Positions 55,535 to 64,000 of a DNA stretch of 64,000 nucleotides are shown here, piece by piece. How positions within the stretch are numbered: the stretch's first letter is position 1; every line of letters starts with the position of its first letter. Both the position numbers and the translations under genes were made by a program. Source of the DNA: Planctomycetota bacterium (GTDB taxonomy: Bacteria; Planctomycetota; Planctomycetia; Gemmatales; Gemmataceae); contig JAJXWW010000085.1 in NCBI GenBank assembly GCA_021781415.1, positions 80,661-144,660 on the forward strand. Direction: 5' to 3'. Under the pieces are notes generated by a model. That model was not told the origin of the DNA, ran no database searches, and saw only the letters and a program-made list of their open reading frames with translations.

Positions 55535-55682
55535 TTCAGTTCTCTCTCCAAAGGTGTGAATAGACCGAACTCTTGAATCTAAATCTTCGTTGTCAAAGCT
55601 CTGGCGGCGAAGCGCGCTTCACCGCGGGATGACTGGGAGAAGAGTGGATCGTTGGACTTTGGGTGTGCAACTTTTACCTGGA

Positions 55683-55785
55683 TGGTTCTCTCGTTCCCAC
55701 GCTCCTGCGTGGAAACGAGCATACGGACGCGCCGCGGAGCGGCGGAAAGTGCGTTCCCACGCGGAGCGTGAGAACGAGAAGTTCC
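55683..55785. repeat. Second copy of the GTTCCCACGC-type intergenic repeat
   Basis: TCGTTCCCACGCTCCTGCGTGGAAACGAGC ... GTTCCCACGCGGAGCGTGAGAACGAGAAG. Confidence 0.75.
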
Positions 55786-55954
55786 CACCCGAGTAGCAGA
55801 CGCACACCCTTGGACTTCCGGGAGAGTTTTTCGATGACGACTCCGTCGTTCTCTTGCTTTATATCACCTGGCCGGCGATTGTCATTCCTCTCGCGTCCGA
55901 GTTCGCGTCGAGCTTGCGATTCGATGGGGCAATCTCGTCCAGTCGGAGCCTGAT

Positions 55955-57304
55955 TCACGACTTCTTCTGCCACGTTCGCTCGATGAATGTCGTATCGACG
56001 AGGCCGTCGCGGAAGGCGGCGAGGCGCATGATGTCGCGGTGAATGGGGATGGTCGTGTGGATGCCTTCGACGACGAATTCGTCCAAGGCCCGCCTCATGC
56101 ACGCCAAGGCTTCGGTGCGGGTCGGTTGATAGACGAGGAGCTTGGCGACGAGCGAATCGTAGTTCGGCGGGACGCGGTAGCCGGCGACGGCGTGGCTATC
56201 GAGCCGTACACCGGGACCGCCGGGCGGTTGCCAGCGCGTAATCAAACCCGGCGAAGGTCGGAAATTGATGGCCGGATTCTCGGCGTTGATGCGGCATTCG
56301 ATGGCGCAGCCGCGATGTACGATGTCGCGCTGGGCGAACGGCAGTTTCTCACCGGCGGCGATGCGGATTTGCGCTTTGATCAGGTCGATGCCCGTCACCA
56401 GTTCCGTCACCGGATGCTCGACCTGAATGCGTGCGTTCACTTCGATGAAATAGAACTTATGGTTTTTATCGACCAGAAACTCACACGTTCCGGCACTGTA
56501 ATAGCCGGCCGTCTTGGCCAGGCGCACGGCCGCATCGCACATGGCCTTGCGCACTTTGTCGGGCAGATTCGGCGCGGGCGACTCTTCGACCAGTTTCTGA
56601 TGGCGGCGCTGAAGAGAACAATCGCGCTCCCATAAGTGGACAATGTGCCCCTCGCGGTCGCCGAGCAGTTGCACTTCGACGTGGCGCGGTTGTTCGATGT
56701 ACTTTTCGAGATAGAGGCTGCCGTCCTTAAAGGCGCTCTCGGCTTCCTGGCGCGCCGACACCAAACCGCTCAGCAGCGACGCTTCGTCGCGCGCCACGCG
56801 CATGCCGCGCCCGCCGCCACCCGCTGCCGCTTTGATGAGAACCGGAAAATCCATCTCCTTGGCCAAACGCAGTGCGTCCTCGTCCGACTCGATCAACCCC
56901 TCGCTGCCGGGAACGACCGGAACCCCAGCCTGTTTCGCCAGTTTGCGCGCTTCGTTCTTGTTGCCCAGCCGTTGCATTGCTTCCGGCGGCGGGCCGATGA
57001 ACTCGATCTTGCAATCGCGGCACACTTCGGCGAAGTGGGCGTTCTCGGAGAGAAAGCCGTAACCGGGATGGATGGCCTGCACGTCGGCGGCCTCGGCAGC
57101 GCTGATGAGGCGCGGAATCTTCAAATAGCTCTCGCTCGCCGTGGCTGGGCCGATGCAGATTTTCTGATCCGCGAGATCGAGATAGGGCGCGCCGCGATCC
57201 GCCTCACTGTAAACGGCGACGGACTCGATGCCCATCTCCTTGCAGGCGCGGATGACCCGCAAGGCGATTTCTCCACGATTGGCGATCAAAATGCGTTGAA
57301 ACAT
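55955..57304 (-). CDS. accC: Acetyl-CoA carboxylase biotin carboxylase subunit
   Basis: [83 protein letters not shown]. Confidence 0.97.
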   Translation of the reverse strand: MFQRILIANRGEIALRVIRACKEMGIESVAVYSEADRGAPYLDLADQKICIGPATASESYLKIPRLISAAEAADVQAIHPGYGFLSENAHFAEVCRDCKIEFIGPPPEAMQRLGNKNEARKLAKQAGVPVVPGSEGLIESDEDALRLAKEMDFPVLIKAAAGGGGRGMRVARDEASLLSGLVSARQEAESAFKDGSLYLEKYIEQPRHVEVQLLGDREGHIVHLWERDCSLQRRHQKLVEESPAPNLPDKVRKAMCDAAVRLAKTAGYYSAGTCEFLVDKNHKFYFIEVNARIQVEHPVTELVTGIDLIKAQIRIAAGEKLPFAQRDIVHRGCAIECRINAENPAINFRPSPGLITRWQPPGGPGVRLDSHAVAGYRVPPNYDSLVAKLLVYQPTRTEALACMRRALDEFVVEGIHTTIPIHRDIMRLAAFRDGLVDTTFIERTWQKKS

Positions 57305-57308
57305 CGTC

Positions 57309-57346
57309 GGCTTTCGGCTCTCGGCTTTCGGCTCTCGGCTCTCGGC
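57309..57346. repeat. Heptamer tandem repeat GGCTYTC, about 5.4 copies
   Basis: GGCTTTC GGCTCTC GGCTTTC GGCTCTC GGCTCTC GGC, directly upstream of accC on its coding strand. Confidence 0.9.
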
Positions 57347-57396
57347 AATCCGTTTGTCGTGGGCCGTTCGCCGAGTGCGGAATGCCGATCGTCGTT

Positions 57397-57906
57397 TCAA
57401 GTGTTGGGATCGACTCGGAACAGGACGGTTCCGTATTCCACGAATTCCTTATTCTGCACGCAAACCTCCACGATGGTTCCGTTGCATTCGGCCTGGATCT
57501 CGTTGAAGATTTTCATGGCTTCGATCTGGCAAACGATCGTGGTGGGCGCGACGCGCGCTCCGACCGCGACATAGGGCGGCGAGCCGGGTTTCTCTTGAGC
57601 GTAGAAGGTACCGACCGTGGGGCTTTTGATTTCGGTGAGTTGGCGAGACGGCTGCGAGGGTGGCGGCGGCTCGGCGGATGCCTTCGGCGTTGGGAGTGAA
57701 GCGGGCCGTGCCATTTCGACGGGAGCCGGCGCGGACGCTGCCGGTGAAAAACCACCCCTACGCAGAGCGATGCGCTGTTCCCCGTCTCGTAGATCAATCT
57801 CGCTCAGTTCGTACTCGCTCATCAAGAGGACGAGTTGTTCCACCGTCCGAACATCGAACGGACCCGGATATTTGCGTGCATCGTCGGCCAACGCGATCTC
57901 CTTCAC
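57397..57906 (-). CDS. accB: Biotin carboxyl carrier protein of acetyl-CoA carboxylase
   Basis: [49 protein letters not shown] (EAMKI biotinylation motif). Confidence 0.96.
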   Translation of the reverse strand: MKEIALADDARKYPGPFDVRTVEQLVLLMSEYELSEIDLRDGEQRIALRRGGFSPAASAPAPVEMARPASLPTPKASAEPPPPSQPSRQLTEIKSPTVGTFYAQEKPGSPPYVAVGARVAPTTIVCQIEAMKIFNEIQAECNGTIVEVCVQNKEFVEYGTVLFRVDPNT

Positions 57907-57960
57907 GAATCCAATTCGATTTTTCGGGCGGGTCTCGCCGCGCTCGACCCCACCTACGCC

Positions 57961-59085
57961 CTATGGAGCAACAACCATCGCATCGAAGTCGCGGGGCAAA
58001 TGCGTGAGGCGTTCCACGCCGTCCGGCGTAACCAGAACGTCGTCCTCAATGCGAACCCCGCCCCAACCGGGCAGATAGATGCCCGGCTCCAGAGTGAAGA
58101 CCATCCCCGGTTCGACGAGCATGTCGCCGTTAGGCCGAAGCCACGGCGCTTCGTGAATCTGTAGTCCAAACCCGTGTCCCAATCCGTGGCCGAAATACTC
58201 GCCGTAACCCGCCTCGGCGATCGACGAACGCGCGGCGGAGTCGATGTCGCGCGTCAACGCACCCGGTCGAATCGCTCGAAAGGCCGCTTCCTGCGCACGC
58301 AGCACCACCGAGTAGACCTCGCGCAGTTTGTCGGCCATCGCCGCGTTATCGCCTGCGAAAGCGGAAGTTGTACGAGGAATCAGCACACGAGTCAAGTCGC
58401 TTTTGTACAGAGGAGCGCTCGCGCCCCAATCCACCAACAACAGTTGGCCGGATGCTACGCGGCGATCTGTGGGCGGCGCGTGCGGCAATGCCGCGCGTTC
58501 GCCGACGGCGACGATCGGGGGAAAAGCCGTCCCACTCCCTCCCGCGCGGCGGATGTAATACTCGAGGGAATCGCACAGTTCCTTCTCGGTATCTTCGGGC
58601 CGCAGCAAGGCGCGAATCACCGTGAAGGCCCGCTCGGCCACGTCAATCGCCTTGCGGATCTGAACGAGTTCGTCGGCGTCCTTGACGACGCGCAGCTTCT
58701 CGACGCGATCCACGCCGGGCTTCCAATTGAGACTCGGAGCCAGTTGCCGGAGTTGTTCGTACTCGGCAACCGTTACCGCGCCGCTCTCGAAACCGACCGT
58801 CCGGACGCCGAGTCCATTGAGTATCTGGCCGACGGCCTCCGGCAGTTTCTGCGCCGCCGTGCGAAGATGCACCGGCAGACCGGGACACTCCTCACTCAGC
58901 TGCACCGCGTACCGCGAGTCGCTCACCAAGAGCAGGCGCTCGCGGGTGAGGAGCAGAACGGTACTATCGCCGGTGAAACCCGTCAGGTAGGTGACGTTGA
59001 CCGGATTGCCGATCATGAGGACATCAATGTCCTCCTCGGTCAGCGTTCGGATCAAGCGCTGGCGGCGCTGCGCGGCATAGTCCAT
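57961..59085 (-). CDS. M24-family aminopeptidase P / Xaa-Pro dipeptidase
   Basis: LLVDWGASAPLYKSDLTRVL, FGHGLGHGFGLQIHEAPWL, LVEPGMVFTLEPGIYLPGWGGVRIEDDVLVT. Confidence 0.93.
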   Translation of the reverse strand: MDYAAQRRQRLIRTLTEEDIDVLMIGNPVNVTYLTGFTGDSTVLLLTRERLLLVSDSRYAVQLSEECPGLPVHLRTAAQKLPEAVGQILNGLGVRTVGFESGAVTVAEYEQLRQLAPSLNWKPGVDRVEKLRVVKDADELVQIRKAIDVAERAFTVIRALLRPEDTEKELCDSLEYYIRRAGGSGTAFPPIVAVGERAALPHAPPTDRRVASGQLLLVDWGASAPLYKSDLTRVLIPRTTSAFAGDNAAMADKLREVYSVVLRAQEAAFRAIRPGALTRDIDSAARSSIAEAGYGEYFGHGLGHGFGLQIHEAPWLRPNGDMLVEPGMVFTLEPGIYLPGWGGVRIEDDVLVTPDGVERLTHLPRDFDAMVVAP

Positions 59086-59150
59086 ACGGGTAATCCGTTA
59101 TCGGAAAGCGGTGGTCCGTAGAAAATAATAGTCGATCCCCGTCCTCTCGA

Positions 59151-59777
59151 CTACTGCCGAACGACCGCTTCCGTTCGATACAAGTTCTTATCCTGGATGT
59201 AACACTCCACGGCGCGAGGCAGAAAAAAGCGGAGACTTCGACCGGTGGCGGCTCGGCGACGGAGGTCGCTGCTGGAAATGTCGATCTGCGGCGTCTCGAC
59301 TCTGTCGAGGCGCACCGGTATTTCTTCCGGCAGACGGAGCCGCGCGCGGAGCGCGTCGACGGTCGATACCGCCGCGCCGGGGCGCGTCATCACCAAGAGG
59401 CCGGCCAGTTCCAAAACGCGCGCCGGTTGATACCAATTCGGCAAATCGTTGAGCGTGTCGGAGCCGATGAGGAGATAAAAATCGTGTCGCGGATGACGGC
59501 GGCGCAACTCGACAAGGGTGTCGGCGGTGTAGCTGGGTCCGGGACGTTCTTTCTCCAATTCGTCGATGCGAAAGGCGCGATGGCCGGCCAGGGCCAAGGC
59601 GAGCATCTCCACTCGCTGCTCGAAGCGCGTCAACGTCGGGTCGTCCTTGTGAGGCGGATGCGCGGCGGGAACGAACCATACTTCATCGAGCCGTCCCTGT
59701 TCTCGGCTCTGCTCGGCCAAGAGAAGATGGCCCATATGCACCGGATCGAACGTGCCGCCGAAAATGCCAACGCGCAT
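59151..59777 (-). CDS. nadD: Nicotinate-nucleotide adenylyltransferase
   Basis: MRVGIFGGTFDPVHMGHLLLAEQSREQGRLDEVWFVPAAHPPHKD; LIGSDTLNDLPNW; ISSSDLRRRAATGRSLRFFLP. Confidence 0.95.
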   Translation of the reverse strand: MRVGIFGGTFDPVHMGHLLLAEQSREQGRLDEVWFVPAAHPPHKDDPTLTRFEQRVEMLALALAGHRAFRIDELEKERPGPSYTADTLVELRRRHPRHDFYLLIGSDTLNDLPNWYQPARVLELAGLLVMTRPGAAVSTVDALRARLRLPEEIPVRLDRVETPQIDISSSDLRRRAATGRSLRFFLPRAVECYIQDKNLYRTEAVVRQ

Positions 59778-59805
59778 GACCGTCACCCAAACGAGAAGAT
59801 ACCGA

Positions 59806-59842
59806 ACGCTTGCGGCTCGTCACGAATCCGAGCCGCAAGCGT
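59806..59842. terminator. Hairpin ACGCTTGCGGCTCG-TCACGAATC-CGAGCCGCAAGCGT
   Basis: 14-bp perfect arms just 3' of the DUF1080 gene stop on the minus strand. Confidence 0.65.
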
Positions 59843-59865
59843 ATCAAAAATGGGTCCGACTCCTT

Positions 59866-60510
59866 CTATTTCGACTTGCTCAAATCGGTGAAGTGGATGT
59901 CCTTAAAGATGACTTCCATCGTGGGAAATCCGGCATGCAGCTGCCAGGCGATGATGCCGTCGTCCGGCATCTTGGGAAAATCGTCGTCCACCATCGTTTC
60001 GTCGTTCACCTTGATGGTGACGTGCTTGCCGACGCATTTGATGTAGTAGTCGTTGAACTCCTTGGGCTTGACGGCTTTCTTGACGAGATCGCCGGGCGAT
60101 TGTTTCATCATGCCGCCGAACCGTTCGCCGTAGAGGCTGCCCCAATAGTTCGCGCCGATGTCGCACTGCGGCCCAGCGACGACAAATTTCTCTTTGTCTA
60201 CCACTTTACTACGAATCTGCACGCCGCTGTTGCCGACGCCGTCCTTGAGCCGAACCTTGAACTTCAACTCGAAATCGCCGTACTTCTTCTTGCTGCAAAG
60301 GAAGGTGTTGAACTTCGGATCTTGCGGGGTAAACCCAACGATCGCTTTGTCCTTGGCGCTCCAATATTCCAGCCCTTCCCAACCTTCGAGATTCTTGCCG
60401 TTGAAGAATGAGGAACCGCCTTTGGGTTTTGCCACCGGCGCGGCGGGCGTGTCGGTCGCCAAGAGGCCGGTGATAAACGCAAGCGCGGCGAGTAGGAGAG
60501 AGTAACGCAT
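59866..60510 (-). CDS. DUF1080 (3-keto-disaccharide hydrolase-like) protein
   Basis: SSFFNGKNLEGWEGLEYWSAKDKAIVGF; GDFELKFKVRLKDGVGNSGVQIRSKV; DGIIAWQLHAGFPTMEVIFKDIHFTDL. Confidence 0.9.
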   Translation of the reverse strand: MRYSLLLAALAFITGLLATDTPAAPVAKPKGGSSFFNGKNLEGWEGLEYWSAKDKAIVGFTPQDPKFNTFLCSKKKYGDFELKFKVRLKDGVGNSGVQIRSKVVDKEKFVVAGPQCDIGANYWGSLYGERFGGMMKQSPGDLVKKAVKPKEFNDYYIKCVGKHVTIKVNDETMVDDDFPKMPDDGIIAWQLHAGFPTMEVIFKDIHFTDLSKSK

Positions 60511-60746
60511 GGTGTCCTCCGAGTATAGACGTTGCCGACGAACCGCCGTCGGCATTGGGATTATCCTGTCGAGAAGGATTCCCATTTGCAATGATACTTG
60601 TCCCGATTTGTGCTGCCACTCCTTTCCCCGGCCGTCGAAGCAGCGTCGTCTGGAGGCAACTCGTGGAAGAAATTATTCGATGGAACGGCTGCCGCCGATT
60701 TTCCCGGACGGATCGCCAACGAGAGCGGAGACGCTAAGATGGCTCC

Positions 60747-62171
60747 ATGAACGACTACGCGCGCCACGAACATCACGACTTTCTAAACGCCGCCCAGCAG
60801 GCGTTGGCCGATCCACCGTTGCAGGCAGCGCTGATACGGTTGACCAGCACGCTCATGGCCGGCAATCGGCGCGGATACGCCGCCCTCGCCGACATTCACG
60901 ATCTCCGCGAACATGCCAAACGCATCAAGGAACACGCCCTCGCCCATCTCGACCGCTATCTCGAACAATTGGAAGCCTCGATCCTGAAGCGCGGCGGGCA
61001 CGTTCATTGGGCCAACGACGCCGAGGAGGCGAGGCGAATCGTTCTCGACATCGCCCAGCGAACGAACAGCCGTCGCATTGTGAAGTCGAAGTCGATGACT
61101 TCCGAAGAAGTGCATCTCAATCCCGCGCTGGAAGCGGCGGGATTGGAGGTGACGGAAACGGATTTCGGCGAGTTCATCATTCAGTTGGCGGGCGAACGTC
61201 CGTCGCACATCGTAGCGCCAGCAGTCCATCACACGCGGGAGAGCATCGCGCGCATCCTGTCGGACTACACCGGAACGAAGTTGCCGGATGAGCCGGAGTC
61301 GCTTGCCCAGACGGGACGGCGACTCCTGCGCGAGAAGTTCGCCCAGGCCGACATGGGCATCAGCGGGGCGAACTTCGCCGTCGCCGAGACAGGAACCATC
61401 GTCCTCATCTCCAACGAAGGCAACGCTCGGTTAACGACGACTTGTCCCCGCGTTCATGTGGCACTCATGGGAATAGAAAAAGTGCTGCCGCGCTGGCGCG
61501 ATTTGCCGGTGTTTCTGAAGTTGTTGGCGCGGGCGGCGACGGGACAAGCTCTGTCGGTGTATACCAGTATCATCACGGGTCCCCGCCGTCCGGGCGAGAC
61601 GGATGGACCGGAAGAGTTTCATCTGGTGCTGCTCGACAATGGCCGATCCCGCGTGTTGGCCACGCCGTTCCGCGAGAGTTTGCAGTGCATCCGCTGCGGC
61701 GCGTGTTTGAACGCTTGCCCAGTCTATCGCCGAATCGGCGGCCATGCCTACGGTGGCGTCTATTCCGGGCCTATCGGTAGCATTCTGACGCCGCTCTACG
61801 ATAGCGTGTCCCACAATCCACACTTGCCGCATGTGTCGTCGCTGTGCGGCGCATGCCAGGCGGCATGTCCGGTGAAAATCAACATCCCTCATATGCTCAT
61901 CGGTTTGCGTGAATTGCAACACCACCACGGGGGCAAGAGTCGTCTGGAGAAACTGGCCTATCGGATCTCGGCGGCGGTTCTCGGTCGTCCCTGGCTCTAC
62001 CGTCTGGCTCTGCGCTGCGTGCGTTCGATCCTTCGTCCCTTGGCACGCGAGGGCTGGCTGCGGCGTCTTCCAGGACAAGGCGCGGCGTGGACTGCGTCGC
62101 GCGATTTCCCCGCTCCGGCGGCGCGCTCGTTTCGAGAACGCTGGCCAAGACTCCGCGATGGATTAGAATGA
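60747..62171 (+). CDS. lutB: LutB-like LUD-domain iron-sulfur protein
   Basis: IVKSKSMTSEEVHLNPALEAAGLEVTETDFGEFIIQLAGERPSHIVAPAVH; GISGANFAVAETGTIVLISNEGNARLTT; CIRCGACLNACPVY and CGACQAACPVKI. Confidence 0.9.
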   Translation: MNDYARHEHHDFLNAAQQALADPPLQAALIRLTSTLMAGNRRGYAALADIHDLREHAKRIKEHALAHLDRYLEQLEASILKRGGHVHWANDAEEARRIVLDIAQRTNSRRIVKSKSMTSEEVHLNPALEAAGLEVTETDFGEFIIQLAGERPSHIVAPAVHHTRESIARILSDYTGTKLPDEPESLAQTGRRLLREKFAQADMGISGANFAVAETGTIVLISNEGNARLTTTCPRVHVALMGIEKVLPRWRDLPVFLKLLARAATGQALSVYTSIITGPRRPGETDGPEEFHLVLLDNGRSRVLATPFRESLQCIRCGACLNACPVYRRIGGHAYGGVYSGPIGSILTPLYDSVSHNPHLPHVSSLCGACQAACPVKINIPHMLIGLRELQHHHGGKSRLEKLAYRISAAVLGRPWLYRLALRCVRSILRPLAREGWLRRLPGQGAAWTASRDFPAPAARSFRERWPRLRDGLE

Positions 62172-62313
62172 GGTTCCTTGCAGGTCGGGTCGAGCGAATC
62201 GAGACCCGACCGACTCAAGACGTGGACTCGAAAAAACGACGTTGATATCGTACCAGTGGCGGGCGGACGATTCCCACGCTCGCTTTGGTTCGGTCGCAAC
62301 CGCGAGAGGAAGC

Positions 62314-63309
62314 ATGGCCGTCAATCTCACTCCACAATATCTCGAAGCCGAAGCCGAGTACAAACGCGCGCAGAGTGCCGAAGAACGGCTCGAATGCCTC
62401 AAGCGAATGTGGACGCTGGTTCCCAAACATAAGGCCAGCGAGAAATTGCAAGCCGAACTGAAAACGAAACTCAGCGCGGCGCGAGAAGAGGTCGAAAAAG
62501 AGCGCAAAAGTCCTAAAAAGGGCGGCGTCAGCCACAAGATACCCAAGCAGGGAGCGGGGCAGATCGTCCTCGTGGGCGGACCCAACGGCGGCAAAAGTCG
62601 CTTGTTGACGCGCTTGACGCGTGCCACTCCGGAAGTCGCGCCCTATCCGTTTACCACGCGCGAACCCCACGCCGGCATGATGGATTGGGAGGACGTGCGC
62701 GTGCAACTCGTCGATACGCCGCCCATCACCGCCGACTATCTCGAAGGTTATCTGTCGAGCATGGTCCGCGCCGCCGACGCCGTCTTGCTGGTCGTCGATC
62801 TCGGCGACGACGACGGACCCTTGGCAGCCGAAGCCGCGATCGAACGTCTGGCCCAAGTGAAAACGCATCTCGTTGGCGAACCGCCCGCCGAGTCCGACGA
62901 TCCGACGCTGCACCACGCCAAGACGCTTCTCGTTGCCAACAAACTCGATCTGCCCGATGCCGCCGAACGACTCGAACTGGTGCGAGAATTGTTTGGCTCG
63001 CGCTATCCGATTCAGGCACTCGACGCCGAATCGGGCAACGGTCTGGAAGCCCTGCGCACGGCCATCTATAACCTGCTCGATGTCATCCGCGTCTACAGCA
63101 AAAGGCCCGGCAAACCGCCGGATATGACCTCGCCCTTCACCTGCAAGAGCGGTAGCAACGTGCTTCAATTCGCGGAAACCGTCCACCGCGATTTCGCCGA
63201 GACTCTCAAATCGGCACGCATCTGGGGAACGGGCGTCTTCGATGGACAGACGGTCACGCGAGATCACGTTCTGCACGACAAGGACGTGGTCGAACTCCAC
63301 GTCGGATGA
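62314..63309 (+). CDS. DRG/Obg-like GTPase with C-terminal TGS domain
   Basis: VGGPNGGKSRLLTRLT (P-loop), LVDTPP, NKLDLPD, C-terminal TGS-like RVYSKRPGKPPDMTSPFTCKSGSNVLQFAETVHRDFAETLKSARIWG...HVLHDKDVVELH. Confidence 0.85.
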   Translation: MAVNLTPQYLEAEAEYKRAQSAEERLECLKRMWTLVPKHKASEKLQAELKTKLSAAREEVEKERKSPKKGGVSHKIPKQGAGQIVLVGGPNGGKSRLLTRLTRATPEVAPYPFTTREPHAGMMDWEDVRVQLVDTPPITADYLEGYLSSMVRAADAVLLVVDLGDDDGPLAAEAAIERLAQVKTHLVGEPPAESDDPTLHHAKTLLVANKLDLPDAAERLELVRELFGSRYPIQALDAESGNGLEALRTAIYNLLDVIRVYSKRPGKPPDMTSPFTCKSGSNVLQFAETVHRDFAETLKSARIWGTGVFDGQTVTRDHVLHDKDVVELHVG

Positions 63310-63362
63310 GGGACCGTCGAATAACTCTCGGCAGCGTGAGCGAATCGGCTCGTCTCTTCGCC

Positions 63363-63899
63363 TCACGCTCCGTTGGACACGGCTTCGTCACCGACCAGTC
63401 CGAGCGCCTCAAGCGAAGGGGCATCGAGAATGGCCAAGAGCAACTCTTGCAGATGCTCTGCGGGCCACGTTTCCAACCGCTGTATCACCGCTGCGTTCAG
63501 CGGACCAAATCGCCTCTCCAACAGCAATCGAGCCGTCTCCCTCAGCGTCTCTTCGCGTCCCATGGCAACGCCTTTATCAAATGTCGTGAGTATCATCGGT
63601 TCCAACTCCTTGTACGGATCGCTGTGTAACATTCGCTCCAACTGCCGTTCTTCCTCGTCCCCCAACGGCGTGTACGCCTCCACGCATTCCTGCAATAACA
63701 GTCGGCGATATTCGTTCTCCGGACACTCCAACAGAATGCGACGCAACGCCTCCAACCGCAACCATACTTTACCCGCTGAGGGCGGACGCATCAACGCCGC
63801 CAACGCCACCCCCAACCAGTTGTCCCCCTTGACATATGCCTCCGCCTCCAACTTCGGCAAACCCACATACAAATGGGTGCATTCCCAATCCGTGGTCAT
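63363..63899 (-). CDS. C-terminal part of a Rpn/DUF4351-like transposase-nuclease family protein, possibly truncated
   Basis: DKGVAMGREETLRETARLLLERRFGPLNAAVIQRLETWPAEHLQELLLAILDAPSLEAL, a DUF4351-like tail. Frame stays open to the window end, so the true start is uncertain. Confidence 0.5.
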   Translation of the reverse strand: MTTDWECTHLYVGLPKLEAEAYVKGDNWLGVALAALMRPPSAGKVWLRLEALRRILLECPENEYRRLLLQECVEAYTPLGDEEERQLERMLHSDPYKELEPMILTTFDKGVAMGREETLRETARLLLERRFGPLNAAVIQRLETWPAEHLQELLLAILDAPSLEALGLVGDEAVSNGA

Positions 63900-64000
63900 G
63901 CAGCTGCGTGCCCAGCTGCATGGCTGGATTGAGGTTGTGGCTTTGGCGGAGTGATTGGCACACCTGCCTTCAACTCGCCGGGCATATCCGGGGATTGCCA

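Noticed and set aside
55579-55953. Small ORFs over the second GTTCCCACGC repeat
   Set aside because: Same repeat-derived peptides, no independent coding evidence.

Overview
This 64 kb, GC-rich window is chromosomal and gene-dense. Its gene content points to a planctomycete, probably Gemmataceae-like: DUF1501, DUF1571 and DUF1080 families, sulfatase, Tat-signal proteins and a fused SecDF. This lineage call is inference. I recognise about 50 protein-coding genes and no rRNA, tRNA or CRISPR.

Housekeeping blocks on the minus strand include [TPR/alphaCTD protein - tgt - yajC - secDF], glmS, lpxB, leuC-leuD, [nadD - pepP - accB - accC] and mutM. coaD is on the plus strand.

Most notable observations:
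(1) A locus at 27.5-32.7 kb has a cyanophycin-synthetase-like Mur ligase that lacks the ATP-grasp domain. It is divergent from an ABC exporter with an N-terminal PH-like/zinc-ribbon extension, which overlaps a DUF1854 gene. This is the best candidate for an under-described biosynthesis/export system.
(2) A single ORF fuses cysteine dioxygenase to a sulfite-oxidase-like molybdoenzyme.
(3) A TPR protein carries two RNA polymerase alpha-CTD domains.
(4) A tandem hairpin array with a duplicated 114-bp higher-order unit fills the gap before leuD.
(5) Several 7-bp tandem repeats sit immediately upstream of start codons (accC, leuD, coaD).
(6) A standalone polymorphic-toxin-type domain has a candidate immunity gene.

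All calls come from reading the sequence and supplied translations. No database search was run.
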